Source: Dyadobacter fermentans (GTDB lineage Bacteria > Bacteroidota > Bacteroidia > Cytophagales > Spirosomataceae). Taken from it: DNA of 64,000 nt. Numbering within the stretch: position 1 is the first letter of the stretch; the number at the start of each line of letters is the position of its first letter. Positions 1-7,665 of the stretch are shown here, piece by piece. Made by a program: the position numbers and the translations under genes. The stretch is from contig NZ_JAHXBN010000016.1 in assembly GCF_019924045.1 (NCBI RefSeq), positions 113,017 to 177,016 of the forward strand. The letters are read 5' to 3'. Below the pieces are notes generated by a model, which saw only the letters and a list, made by a program, of their open reading frames with translations, had not been told where the DNA came from and did not search any database.

Positions 1-177
1 GCGGCTACCGATGATATTTCTTTCGACAACATGAAGCGCGCGATCATTTATGGTTCCGCGATGGCTTCCTTCTGCGTGGAGAAATTCGGTACCGAGCGCC
101 TGGTGAACCTTTCGAAGGAAGAAATCAATGCCCGCGTTCAGGAGTTTGTGAAATTGGCGAGCTTCGAAATACAATAA
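1..177 (+). CDS. PfkB-family carbohydrate/nucleoside kinase, C-terminal fragment
   Basis: Only the last 58 codons lie in the window; the frame is open from base 1 and closes with TAA at 175-177. The segment GSAMASFCVEKFGTERL followed by a short amphipathic helix is the usual end of PfkB-family sugar or adenosine kinases in Bacteroidota, where the final helices pack behind the ATP site. The catalytic Asp and anion hole are upstream of the window, so substrate cannot be assigned. It is followed directly by a strong terminator, so it is the last gene of its transcript. Family assignment rests on this short tail only. Confidence 0.6.
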   Translation, partial: AATDDISFDNMKRAIIYGSAMASFCVEKFGTERLVNLSKEEINARVQEFVKLASFEIQ

Positions 178-197
178 AAATTTAAAGTTCAGAGTAG

Positions 198-246
198 ATG
201 AGTCTATAAGTTGAAATGCGTTTCTCCTTGTAGACTCATTTTTTTA
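198..246 (+). terminator. Rho-independent terminator after the PfkB kinase
   Basis: A 13-bp stem (198-210 with 227-239, one G-T wobble) is followed by a run of seven T. It ends the transcript of the kinase 20 bases after its stop. Confidence 0.85.
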
Positions 247-307
247 CCCGTCTGTTAGCCTTTTTGATTGAAAATGCTGTAACCCCGCTGATAACCTGAA
301 ATTCACG

Positions 308-1126
308 ATGAAATTGTTCGTTCAAAAAATCTGCTCCCTCGTAGCGTGCGCTTCGCTCGCTATACCCGCGTTCGCGCAGCATCATGCACACCCGGCATTA
401 CCGCATTCCAAACACAAAACGGTTGTGATCGCGCACCGGGGCAACCATGTGAATGCACCTGAGAACACGCTCGCATCCACGCGCGAAGCGATCAATTGCG
501 GCGCCGATTATGTGGAGATCGATTTAAGAACTACCAAAGACGGCCATCTCGTTGCGATGCACGACGCCAAAGTCGACCGGACGACCAACGGTATGGGCAA
601 AGTTGCCGATATGACCTGGCAGCAAGTAGAAGAATTGCAGGTTTTTAACCGCAATAAAAAGACCCACCGCATTCCCGAGTTCAAAGAGTTGCTTGCACTT
701 TGCAAAGGCAAAATCAATATTTATCTCGATTTCAAGGACGCGGATGTGGCTGAAACCTGGAAACAGATTAAAGCTGCGGGAATGGAGCATCAGGTGGTGG
801 TTTACCTAAATAAGGAAGAACAGTACAAACAATGGAAGGAAGTTGCGCCTGAGGTACCGCTCATGACCAGCCTACCGAAAGAAGTAACGAATAAAGAACA
901 GCTGGCCGCATTTCTGAGCCAAATGCAAATTCAGGTTGTGGATAATATCACAAACCCAGAATTGCTGAAAGCTGCGCACGACCACGGAATTTCCGTCTGG
1001 CTTGATGTGCAGAGTCCTACCGAAGGGCCGGCCTCGTGGAATGAGGCATTGCATAAGGGCGTGCAGGGTTTGCAAACGGACAAGCCGGCGGAAATGGTAG
1101 CGTATTTGGTGAAGAGCGCTCAATGA
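308..1126 (+). CDS. Secreted glycerophosphodiester phosphodiesterase family protein
   Basis: 272 residues with a clear signal peptide (about 1-23, ending AFAQ), so it acts in the periplasm or at the surface. It belongs to the GP-PDE TIM-barrel family, which hydrolyses glycerophosphodiesters to an alcohol and glycerol 3-phosphate. The catalytic signature is complete: His43-Arg44 in AHRGN, Glu70 and Asp72 in VEIDL, and His85 in AMHD. Length matches the short secreted members of the family. The DUF6624 gene starts 18 bases downstream on the same strand, so the two are probably cotranscribed. Exact substrate is unknown. Confidence 0.9.
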   Translation: MKLFVQKICSLVACASLAIPAFAQHHAHPALPHSKHKTVVIAHRGNHVNAPENTLASTREAINCGADYVEIDLRTTKDGHLVAMHDAKVDRTTNGMGKVADMTWQQVEELQVFNRNKKTHRIPEFKELLALCKGKINIYLDFKDADVAETWKQIKAAGMEHQVVVYLNKEEQYKQWKEVAPEVPLMTSLPKEVTNKEQLAAFLSQMQIQVVDNITNPELLKAAHDHGISVWLDVQSPTEGPASWNEALHKGVQGLQTDKPAEMVAYLVKSAQ

Positions 1127-1144
1127 TATTAAAGCGAGCCAGTT

Positions 1145-1681
1145 ATGAGACGGATTATAATGATAAGTATGATGCTCTTACTGGCGCGCTGCAATGCTCC
1201 AAAGCCAACGCATAACCCGACGACTGCGGAAGCTCCTCCCGCATTAAAGGCTCCTTCCAATTTAATGTACGCCGACATCGATCCGTTTACTCAGGTTGAC
1301 GACCTGACTAAGAACGAGTTGATTCTGCTTTTCGCAAAAATGCATCGCGCCGACCAGCAATACCGCGATAGCTTGAACAATGGCCGGAAAGAAAATGAGA
1401 CCTTTTTTCTGCAAAAAATGAGGGCTAATGACGAAGCGAATTTGAAAATCCTGGATAATGTCATCCAAAAACATGGCTGGCCACACAAGAGTGTCTTCGG
1501 AGAAGAAGCCGCGGATACGGCCTGGCTTGTCATCTGGCATCACCGAGGCAAACGAAGTGTACTTTGCCGTCATTTTGATCTGATGGAAAAGGCAGTCGAC
1601 GAAGGCGAAATGAGCGCCTCGGCATTTCAGCAGATTAAAGATCAAGTGGAGCTGCTATCCCCCGACCAGATAGAATATTAG
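1145..1681 (+). CDS. DUF6624-like exported protein
   Basis: 178 residues. The N-terminus (MRRIIMISMMLLLARCNA) is a signal-like hydrophobic stretch ending in Cys16, but the residue before the Cys is Arg, which is not a normal lipobox. The body resembles DUF6624: an early DQQYRDSL segment, then HGWPHKSVFGEEAADTAWL around residues 116-134, then a C-terminal helix with DQVELLSPDQ. No enzymatic function is known for the family. It follows the glycerophosphodiesterase gene by 18 bases and its stop overlaps the stop of the convergent tag gene by 4 bases, leaving no room for a terminator. Confidence 0.65.
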   Translation: MRRIIMISMMLLLARCNAPKPTHNPTTAEAPPALKAPSNLMYADIDPFTQVDDLTKNELILLFAKMHRADQQYRDSLNNGRKENETFFLQKMRANDEANLKILDNVIQKHGWPHKSVFGEEAADTAWLVIWHHRGKRSVLCRHFDLMEKAVDEGEMSASAFQQIKDQVELLSPDQIEY

Positions 1682-2217
1682 CGTGATGCCTGAGTGATAG
1701 TCAGATAGATCGGACAATCCGCGTCATGGGCTCCGGGCAAATATCCCGTACTCATTAAAAACTCATTTACGATCTCGCCGCCTGTAAACTTGAAAGTTTT
1801 CTTGAAAAGCTTCACCCATTGCTCCTTCGTCAATGGGTGATGCGCGTCGATCCAGCCTTTGAATGAGCCGTATTCCTGTTTCAATTCGAGGATCTTCTGT
1901 GCATTCACAATAGCTGCATTCACTTTCAGGCGGTTCCGGACAATGCCCGGATCGGCCAGGAGCCGCTCGCGGTCGGTTTCGTCGTAAGCAGCTACTTTTT
2001 CAATGGAGAAATTATCATAAGCGGCCCGGAAGCTGTCCTGCTTGCGGAGCATCAGCGTCCAGCTGAGGCCTGCCTGGTTGATTTCCAGCAAGAGCCGCCC
2101 GAAGAGCTCGTCATCGTCTTCGATCGGGAAGCCGTACTGGTTGTCGTGGTAATGCTTGTGGAGCAGGTAGTCAGCCTGCTCCGAGGGATTGTTGATGATG
2201 TAAGTGCAATATGACAT
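1678..2217 (-). CDS. tag: DNA-3-methyladenine glycosylase I
   Basis: 179 residues. Tag excises N3-methyladenine from alkylated DNA as the first step of base-excision repair in the cytoplasm. The family pattern is easy to follow: Cys4 near the N-terminus, YHDNQYGFPIEDDDELF, NQAGLSWTLMLRKQ, and DPGIVRNRLKVNAAI. The C-terminal HDADCP pair, together with Cys4 and an N-terminal His, matches the zinc-binding snap of characterised Tag proteins. Size is close to the E. coli enzyme. It is transcribed leftward and its end overlaps the convergent DUF6624 gene by 4 bases. Confidence 0.95.
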   Translation of the reverse strand: MSYCTYIINNPSEQADYLLHKHYHDNQYGFPIEDDDELFGRLLLEINQAGLSWTLMLRKQDSFRAAYDNFSIEKVAAYDETDRERLLADPGIVRNRLKVNAAIVNAQKILELKQEYGSFKGWIDAHHPLTKEQWVKLFKKTFKFTGGEIVNEFLMSTGYLPGAHDADCPIYLTITQASR

Positions 2218-2252
2218 CGCGTTGATTGGTTAGGATCTTATCCTTTAAAAAC

Positions 2253-2711
2253 CTATTTCAGAATTCCGACCTGAACTTCCGTGATATTCCGGTAGGGGTT
2301 TTCGAAATCCATATTGAGGTAAATTTCCCGGCTCTGCCCCGACATAGCAAGCTTTTGCGATATAATCTCGCCGAACAGCGCGCCATAGGTGTGAACCAGC
2401 CCATCCCAGCTTCCATAAAGTTCTTCGCTGATGCATTCGAACGCTTCAAGCTGCTTTAACTGGTAAGCCGAGTCAATAGTGTGTGACGGTGGTGTGACCG
2501 GCAGTGCGATCGTCAATGTAAAAACCGTATCGGGCCGGCCGTCAGCGCCTTCATAAACCCAGTAAATCGGACCGGTGATTTCGAGCTCGTTACGGATGGC
2601 ATCCTGATACAGCTTCCGGGCTTCAACACGCACATACTGGAAAATTTCCTGGAATGAAGTCCGGGTTTCGAAGCATAGAACGTGAATGGGCTGGATGGTT
2701 TTCGTTTGCAT
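2253..2711 (-). CDS. GyrI-like / effector-binding domain protein
   Basis: 152 residues from the ATG at 2711; a longer frame would need a TTG at 2732 and adds only seven residues. The protein is a single small-molecule-binding (GyrI-like, AraC effector-binding) domain: a beta start QPIHVLCFETRTSF, a central ITGPIYWVYEGADG, and a C-terminal strand typical of this fold. No HTH is present, so it is a stand-alone sensor or binding protein, not a regulator by itself. It lies between tag and the PAP2 phosphatase on the same strand, without a visible terminator on either side. Confidence 0.6.
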   Translation of the reverse strand: MQTKTIQPIHVLCFETRTSFQEIFQYVRVEARKLYQDAIRNELEITGPIYWVYEGADGRPDTVFTLTIALPVTPPSHTIDSAYQLKQLEAFECISEELYGSWDGLVHTYGALFGEIISQKLAMSGQSREIYLNMDFENPYRNITEVQVGILK

Positions 2712-2772
2712 GGCTAACAGATGTTTATGCAAAAGACAAACCTGCGAGTGACAACCCTATGTCAGCAGCATT

Positions 2773-3465
2773 TCAATTTTTTTCTGCGTGCCTGCGCGCT
2801 TTCATTCGGCGCACCTGCTGCTGCATCCAGGGATAGCTGATATACACGACTTTCGTCGCGCCTATGCCTATGCCCGCACCCATGAGCACGTCGGCGAGCC
2901 AGTGGTGATTGCCTAGCACGCGCATGGCGCCTACCGTAGTAGCCGTGCCGTAACCGCCTATACTGTATAATACGCTTCGCTGCCCGTATTCCTCGTGCAG
3001 GATCGTCGCATTGGTAAATGCGGTAGTTGCATGGCCGGAGGGGAAGGAATGGTTGTCTTCCTCATTGGGTCGCGGATATTGCACAATGCGTTTCAGGCTT
3101 TGCGTAACGCCCTGGGCGATCACGTTGGAAAGTATGGCCAAAATGACCTGATCTCCTAGTTTATGCTTCCCCTTTACTCCAGCGGACGCCAGCCCGAGGC
3201 TCACCACACCCGGCGCATAAGGCAGGAATTCGTCCACCTTCGTCCGGTAATCGGGATAATTGGAAACCACACGCTCCTGCAAATGCCGGCTGATTTTGCC
3301 CTGAACAATGAGGCCAGCAAGGCCGAGCGTGACAGGCGGGATCACGTCCCCGGCCGTTACTTTCCAAAGCTTGGTAGAATCCTGCTGAGCAAATGCCGTT
3401 TGCGGGAGAATTTGAATGCAAAGAAAAAGGCATATCAAATATGCCTTTAAAGTTTTTGGAGTCAT
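2773..3465 (-). CDS. Exported PAP2-family phosphatase
   Basis: 230 residues with a signal peptide ending TAFAQ (about residue 26). All three PAP2 motifs are present: K-x6-RP in KRIVQYPRP, PSGH in SFPSGHATTAF, and R-x5-H-x3-D in RVLGNHHWLAD. The family removes phosphate from lipid or sugar phosphates at the periplasmic face, for instance undecaprenyl-PP or lipid A. Its start codon overlaps the end of kdsA by 4 bases, so the two are translationally coupled. Coupling to a KDO gene suggests, but does not prove, an LPS or lipid carrier substrate. Confidence 0.88.
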   Translation of the reverse strand: MTPKTLKAYLICLFLCIQILPQTAFAQQDSTKLWKVTAGDVIPPVTLGLAGLIVQGKISRHLQERVVSNYPDYRTKVDEFLPYAPGVVSLGLASAGVKGKHKLGDQVILAILSNVIAQGVTQSLKRIVQYPRPNEEDNHSFPSGHATTAFTNATILHEEYGQRSVLYSIGGYGTATTVGAMRVLGNHHWLADVLMGAGIGIGATKVVYISYPWMQQQVRRMKARRHAEKN

Positions 3466-4274
3466 AAAATAGCTTCTCTCACACGTACAAGTCTTTCCAG
3501 TAGTCCTTCCAGCTGATCGAGCGGGAGCATATTGGCGCCGTCGGATTTGGCTTCGGCGGGGTTGAAATGGGTTTCGATAAAAAGACCATCGGCGCCCACA
3601 GCGATGGCAGCTTTGGCGATTGTTTCGATCAGTTTCGGTTTGCCGCCGGTTACGCCGGATGTTTGATTGGGCTGTTGCAATGAATGCGTGCAGTCCATTA
3701 CCACCGGTACGCCGAATGCGGCCATTTCAGGGAGGTTGCGGTAGTCGACCACCAGATCCCCATAGCCGAAGCTGTTGCCACGGTCGGTGAGGATCACCTG
3801 CGCGTCCGGATTTACTTCGTTGATTTTTTCAGCAGCGAATTTCATCGACGCACCTGAAAGGAACTGACCTTTTTTCACATTCACAGCCTTGCCCGTGCGT
3901 GCAGCCGCGGCGAGAAGCTCGGTCTGGCGGCAGAGGAACGCCGGGATTTGCAGGACGTCCACATACTCAGCGGCGAAGGCAGCTTCGTGTGATTCGTGGA
4001 TGTCGGTAACAGTAGGAATGCCGAATGTCTGACTTACTTCCTGCAAGATTTTCAGTGCTTTTTCATCGCCGATCCCGGTAAAAGAGTCGATCTTGGTGCG
4101 GTTGGCTTTGCGGTAAGAGCCTTTGAATATATAAGGAATGCGAAGGCGGTCGGTAACGGTTACGATATGTTCGGCGATTCGCAGGGCCATATCCCTTCCT
4201 TCGATCGCACAGGGGCCTGCCATGAGGAAAAAGTTGGTCGAATCGGTATTTTTCAACTTCGGTATCGAGATCAT
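3462..4274 (-). CDS. kdsA: 3-deoxy-8-phosphooctulonate (KDO-8-P) synthase
   Basis: 270 residues. KdsA condenses phosphoenolpyruvate with arabinose 5-phosphate to give KDO-8-P for the LPS inner core. Signature segments are FKGSYRKANRTKIDSF, LQIPAFLCRQTELL, VNVKKGQFLSG and LTDRGNSFGYGDLVVD. The N-terminal motif is AGPCAIE with Cys22 where the E. coli enzyme has Asn; with His in DCTHSLQQPN, Glu in FIETHFNP and Asp in AKSDGANML this matches the metal-dependent class known from Aquifex. It is the first gene of an operon with the PAP2 phosphatase. Confidence 0.96.
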   Translation of the reverse strand: MISIPKLKNTDSTNFFLMAGPCAIEGRDMALRIAEHIVTVTDRLRIPYIFKGSYRKANRTKIDSFTGIGDEKALKILQEVSQTFGIPTVTDIHESHEAAFAAEYVDVLQIPAFLCRQTELLAAAARTGKAVNVKKGQFLSGASMKFAAEKINEVNPDAQVILTDRGNSFGYGDLVVDYRNLPEMAAFGVPVVMDCTHSLQQPNQTSGVTGGKPKLIETIAKAAIAVGADGLFIETHFNPAEAKSDGANMLPLDQLEGLLERLVRVREAIL

Positions 4275-4399
4275 ACTGGTGTTGGTATAGATATTGATAA
4301 ATGTTTCGCGAATGTACGGCTATCCGTCCTGTTCTCTTTGCAGTGTGGATATTTCTTGAAATTAAACCCTTCTAAAAGGCTGATTTCCTGCTTTTTTTA

Positions 4400-4439
4400 T
4401 TTTAAACAAGGATTGTGCAATAAAATGCCCTGTTTAAAA
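4400..4439. repeat. Inverted repeat upstream of acpP
   Basis: TTTTAAACAAGG (4400-4411) and CCCTGTTTAAAA (4428-4439) form an 11-of-12 inverted repeat around a 16-base loop. It lies 67 bases before the acpP start, in the divergent gap between kdsA and acpP. It could be a protein-binding site or part of an mRNA leader; the following short T stretch is not a convincing terminator. A promoter-like TATCTTTC lies at 4464-4471. Confidence 0.35.
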
Positions 4440-4505
4440 AATTTTTGAAAAAGTGAACTGAAATATCTTTCTTTGTGGCGATTTTAACCAAAAAGTGATT
4501 ATAAA

Positions 4506-4742
4506 ATGTCAGCAATTGCAGAAAGAGTTAAGCAAATTATCGTCGAAAAACTCGGCGTAGAAGAGTCGGAGGTTACACCGGAAGCAAACTTCCAGAACGA
4601 CTTGGGAGCGGACTCTCTAGACACCGTTGAGTTGATTATGGAATTCGAAAAAGAATTCAATCTTTCTATCCCTGACGATCAGGCAGAGAACATCGGTACA
4701 GTTGGTCAGGCTGTTGCATATCTGGAAGAAAACGTGAAGTAA
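4506..4742 (+). CDS. acpP: Acyl carrier protein
   Basis: 78 residues, acidic, with the 4'-phosphopantetheine attachment site GADSLD at Ser37. AcpP carries growing acyl chains in type II fatty-acid synthesis. It precedes fabF by 43 bases and rnc follows, the classical acpP-fabF-rnc cluster. The divergent gap to kdsA carries an inverted repeat and a weak promoter-like TATCTTTC. Length and sequence are standard. Confidence 0.98.
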   Translation: MSAIAERVKQIIVEKLGVEESEVTPEANFQNDLGADSLDTVELIMEFEKEFNLSIPDDQAENIGTVGQAVAYLEENVK

Positions 4743-4785
4743 TCCGGTTTTTACCAGTACAATCTTCTATTTCTGTCCCAATTTT

Positions 4786-6039
4786 ATGAGTTTTAAGCGA
4801 GTTGTAATTACAGGTATGGGCGCATTGACGCCCGTTGGCAATGATGTTCCTACCTTTTGGTCAAATCTGGTTGCAGGCGTAAGCGGTGCAGCCCCCATCA
4901 CGCGGTTCGATGCTGAAAAGTTTCGTACGCGTTTCGCCTGTGAGGTGAAGGGATTGGACGTTACTAATTACATACCGCGGCAAGAAGCCCGTAAAATGGA
5001 CCCCTTTACACAATACGCCGTCATCGCGGCTGATGAAGCGATGAAGGACGCCGGCTTTGACGCAGATACGCTTGATCTCGACAAAGCCGGTGTAATTTGG
5101 GGCTCCGGTATCGGTGGTCTCAAAACTTTCGAGGAAGAAGTGATGAACTATTCCGAGAACGGCAGAACTCCCCGCTTCAATCCTTTCTTTATCCCGAAAA
5201 TGATCGTTGACAGCGCGTCTGGCGTACTGTCGATCCGGTACGGTTTCCGGGGCCCCAATTTTATCACGGTATCGGCTTGTGCTTCGGCTACCAACGCATT
5301 GATCGACGCATTCAACTATATCAAACTCGGTTTGATGAATGTGTGTATCTCCGGCGGTTCGGAAGCAGCGGTTACGATTGCCGGTGTGGGCGGTTTCAAT
5401 GCATTAAAGGCATTGTCCGAAAGAAACGATTCTCCCGAAACGGCCTCGCGCCCTTACGATAAGGACCGTGATGGTTTCGTGCTTGGAGAAGGCGGAGCGG
5501 CGATTATTTTGGAAGAACTTGAACATGCGAAAGCACGCGGGGCCAAAATATATGCTGAAATGATCGGAGCCGGTATGTCATCGGACGCCTATCACATCAC
5601 TGCTCCGCATCCGGAAGGGCTCGGCGCTTACATTGTAATGAAAAATGCAGTCGAAAACGCAGGTATCAGGCCTGAGGAAATCGATTACATCAATACCCAC
5701 GGTACATCTACCCCGATCGGTGATCCGCAGGAGATCAAAGCCATAGAAAAATTCTTCGGCGAGCATGCATATGATCTGAATATCAGCTCTACGAAATCGA
5801 TGACAGGGCATTTATTGGGAGGAGCAGGAGCGATTGAAGCTGCCGCCTGTATCATGGCGATCAAAGACCAGGTCGTGCCGCCTACCATTAACCACTTTAC
5901 CGACGATCCGGAAATCAATCCGCGGTTGAAGCTTACATTCAATAAGGCTGAAAAACGTCGCGTAAATATCGCTTTGAGCAATACTTTCGGTTTCGGAGGT
6001 CATAATGCATCAGTCGTTTTCAAGAAATACGAAGACTGA
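4786..6039 (+). CDS. fabF: 3-oxoacyl-ACP synthase II
   Basis: 417 residues, the full length for KAS II. It elongates acyl-ACP by decarboxylative condensation with malonyl-ACP. The nucleophile is Cys165 in VSACASATNAL, and both catalytic histidines are visible in THGTSTPIGD and SMTGHLLGGAG; the C-terminal NTFGFGGHN glycine loop is intact. It sits between acpP and rnc with very short spacing, indicating one transcript. Confidence 0.98.
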   Translation: MSFKRVVITGMGALTPVGNDVPTFWSNLVAGVSGAAPITRFDAEKFRTRFACEVKGLDVTNYIPRQEARKMDPFTQYAVIAADEAMKDAGFDADTLDLDKAGVIWGSGIGGLKTFEEEVMNYSENGRTPRFNPFFIPKMIVDSASGVLSIRYGFRGPNFITVSACASATNALIDAFNYIKLGLMNVCISGGSEAAVTIAGVGGFNALKALSERNDSPETASRPYDKDRDGFVLGEGGAAIILEELEHAKARGAKIYAEMIGAGMSSDAYHITAPHPEGLGAYIVMKNAVENAGIRPEEIDYINTHGTSTPIGDPQEIKAIEKFFGEHAYDLNISSTKSMTGHLLGGAGAIEAAACIMAIKDQVVPPTINHFTDDPEINPRLKLTFNKAEKRRVNIALSNTFGFGGHNASVVFKKYED

Positions 6040-6053
6040 TTAAATCCCTACCA

Positions 6054-6800
6054 TTGGCAAAGCGAATTCTTATACCGATACTTTCCCTATTCAGGACCGG
6101 AAGTGCTGAGGACAAAAAATTTAAGGAGTCGATTGCGCATGTTATAGGCGACAAGCCTTCCAATCTCGGCGTTTATCAGCTGGCTTTCAGACATACTTCC
6201 GCTTCCCGCGAGACCGCTATTAAGGGTTTCAGGGAATCGAATGAGCGTTTGGAGTACCTGGGCGACGCGGTGCTGGGCATGGTGGTAGCAGAATTTCTTT
6301 TTACCAAATATCCCTACAAAGACGAGGGCTTCCTCACTGAAATCCGCTCGCGAATCGTTAACCGCGAGTCGTTGAACCAGATTTCGCGCAAGCTCGGCCT
6401 CGACCGGCTGATCGAATACGACGGCAACCGCCGGGGTATGTCGCCACGCTCGTCTATGTACGGGGACGCGCTCGAAGCATTCGTAGGCGCGATTTACCTC
6501 GATAAGGGCTTCCGTTTCACACGGACTTTCATTATCAGCAAGCTCATTACGCATTACGATCTGGACAGCATTATCCAGAACAATGTGAACTTCAAAAGCC
6601 TCATTATCGAATGGGCGCAGCGCGAGGGTAAGGAAATCCGTTTTGAAATACTCGAAGAACGGGGTACCCGTCACCACCGCGAATTCATCTCCCAAATTCT
6701 CGTCAACGACGAGCCTTTCGCAACAGGTAATGGCTTTACCAAGAAGAAGGCCGAGCAATCCGCATCGGAGCAAGCCTGTGCGATCCTTGAATTGAAATAA
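6054..6800 (+). CDS. rnc: Ribonuclease III
   Basis: 248 residues. RNase III cleaves double-stranded RNA in rRNA maturation and mRNA turnover. The signature ERLEYLGDAVLGM and the downstream YGDALEAFVGAIYLD give the Mg-binding catalytic core (residues about 30-165); a dsRNA-binding domain follows (about 180-248, ending in the KKKAEQSASEQA helix). The frame begins with TTG at 6054, 14 bases after the fabF stop; no in-frame ATG lies near the N-terminus, so TTG is the likely start. About 25 extra N-terminal residues precede the core. Confidence 0.95.
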   Translation: MAKRILIPILSLFRTGSAEDKKFKESIAHVIGDKPSNLGVYQLAFRHTSASRETAIKGFRESNERLEYLGDAVLGMVVAEFLFTKYPYKDEGFLTEIRSRIVNRESLNQISRKLGLDRLIEYDGNRRGMSPRSSMYGDALEAFVGAIYLDKGFRFTRTFIISKLITHYDLDSIIQNNVNFKSLIIEWAQREGKEIRFEILEERGTRHHREFISQILVNDEPFATGNGFTKKKAEQSASEQACAILELK

Positions 6801-6857
6801 CCTTACTTGTTTTCGAATGCTTGCTCATTGGGTTTCCAATGGGCTATTTGCGTTTTT

Positions 6858-6932
6858 GTCATTTTGCGGAACTGCAAATCGGTCATTTTGGCCGTATGGA
6901 AAAGTGCTTTTTAGTAGAATCCGGCCATTTTG
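6858..6932. repeat. Three CATTTTG copies upstream of the Hsp20 gene
   Basis: GTCATTTTG occurs at 6858-6866 and 6882-6890, and GCCATTTTG at 6924-6932, within the 239-base gap between rnc and the Hsp20 gene. Spacing is 24 and 42 bases. No CIRCE element and no clear TAnnTTTG box is present, so these could be binding sites for the heat-shock regulator; they could also be chance in a T-rich gap. Confidence 0.3.
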
Positions 6933-7039
6933 TCGCTATTTTTTCGCTTTTTGAGGCCCGGAACAGAAGTTGTTAAATAGAGGGCATAACCGCGAGGTTA
7001 GAAGAAACTGAAAAAACTAAAAACAAAAACCTTATAGCA

Positions 7040-7468
7040 ATGAGCACATTAGTCAAACATTTCGCAGGTCCTTCTTATTTGAACGGATTTTTTGGTAAGG
7101 ATCTTTTTAATGAATACAACACTCCTGCATTTGCCGGCACCGTACCAGCTGTGAACGTGGTTGAAAACGAAGAAGGTTTCCGCATCGAAGTAGCGGCTCC
7201 CGGCCTTCAAAAATCTGACTTCAAACTGAACCTCGAAAAAAATCAATTGACGATTTCAGCTGAGAAAGAGCAGAAGGAAGAGAACAAAAACGAGAAGTAC
7301 ACGAGGAAAGAATTCAAATACACCTCTTTCCAGAGAACCTTCACTTTACCTAACACGGTTGATGGCGACAGGATCGAAGCGAACTACGCCGACGGCATCT
7401 TGAGCATCGCATTGCCGAAACGTGAGGAGGCGAAAGAAAAACCAGCCCGCCTGATCGAGATCGCTTAA
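7040..7468 (+). CDS. Hsp20/alpha-crystallin small heat-shock protein
   Basis: 142 residues. Small heat-shock proteins are ATP-independent holdases that keep unfolding proteins soluble. The alpha-crystallin domain covers about residues 35-130, beginning PAVNVVENEEGFRIEVAAPG and containing the ADGILSIALPK strand typical of the family; a short C-terminal tail follows. The N-terminal arm is short. It has its own terminator 20 bases after the stop and a 239-base upstream gap, so it is monocistronic. HtrA protease is the next gene, consistent with a protein-quality-control neighbourhood. Confidence 0.95.
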   Translation: MSTLVKHFAGPSYLNGFFGKDLFNEYNTPAFAGTVPAVNVVENEEGFRIEVAAPGLQKSDFKLNLEKNQLTISAEKEQKEENKNEKYTRKEFKYTSFQRTFTLPNTVDGDRIEANYADGILSIALPKREEAKEKPARLIEIA

Positions 7469-7488
7469 TAGGCCGGACTTACATAATG

Positions 7489-7518
7489 GGCGTTATTCGA
7501 AAGGATAACGCCTTTTTT
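7489..7518 (+). terminator. Rho-independent terminator after Hsp20
   Basis: An 8-bp GC-containing stem GGCGTTAT/ATAACGCC with an 8-base loop, followed by six T. Confidence 0.85.
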
Positions 7519-7550
7519 ATGACGCCGGCGGATAATCCCCTGGCAGGATA

Positions 7551-7581
7551 TTTTAGTAAATTCCCAAATGAAATATCTTTG
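7551..7581 (+). promoter_or_regulatory. Bacteroidota-type promoter of the HtrA gene
   Basis: TATCTTTG at 7574-7581 is a perfect -7 box (TAnnTTTG); TTTT at 7551-7554, exactly 19 bases upstream, is a 3-of-4 match to the -33 TTTG. It would give a 5' leader of roughly 80 bases. Confidence 0.6.
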
Positions 7582-7665
7582 TTAAAAGATGTTAAACGAA
7601 TCTACGACGGGAATAATTTGTTGAACGATTTACGTTATTTGTCCATAAAAATATAACCCCAACAT

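Noticed and set aside
6087..6773. 228-codon minus-strand frame
   Set aside because: Antisense to rnc, which has the RNase III signature and dsRNA-binding domain.
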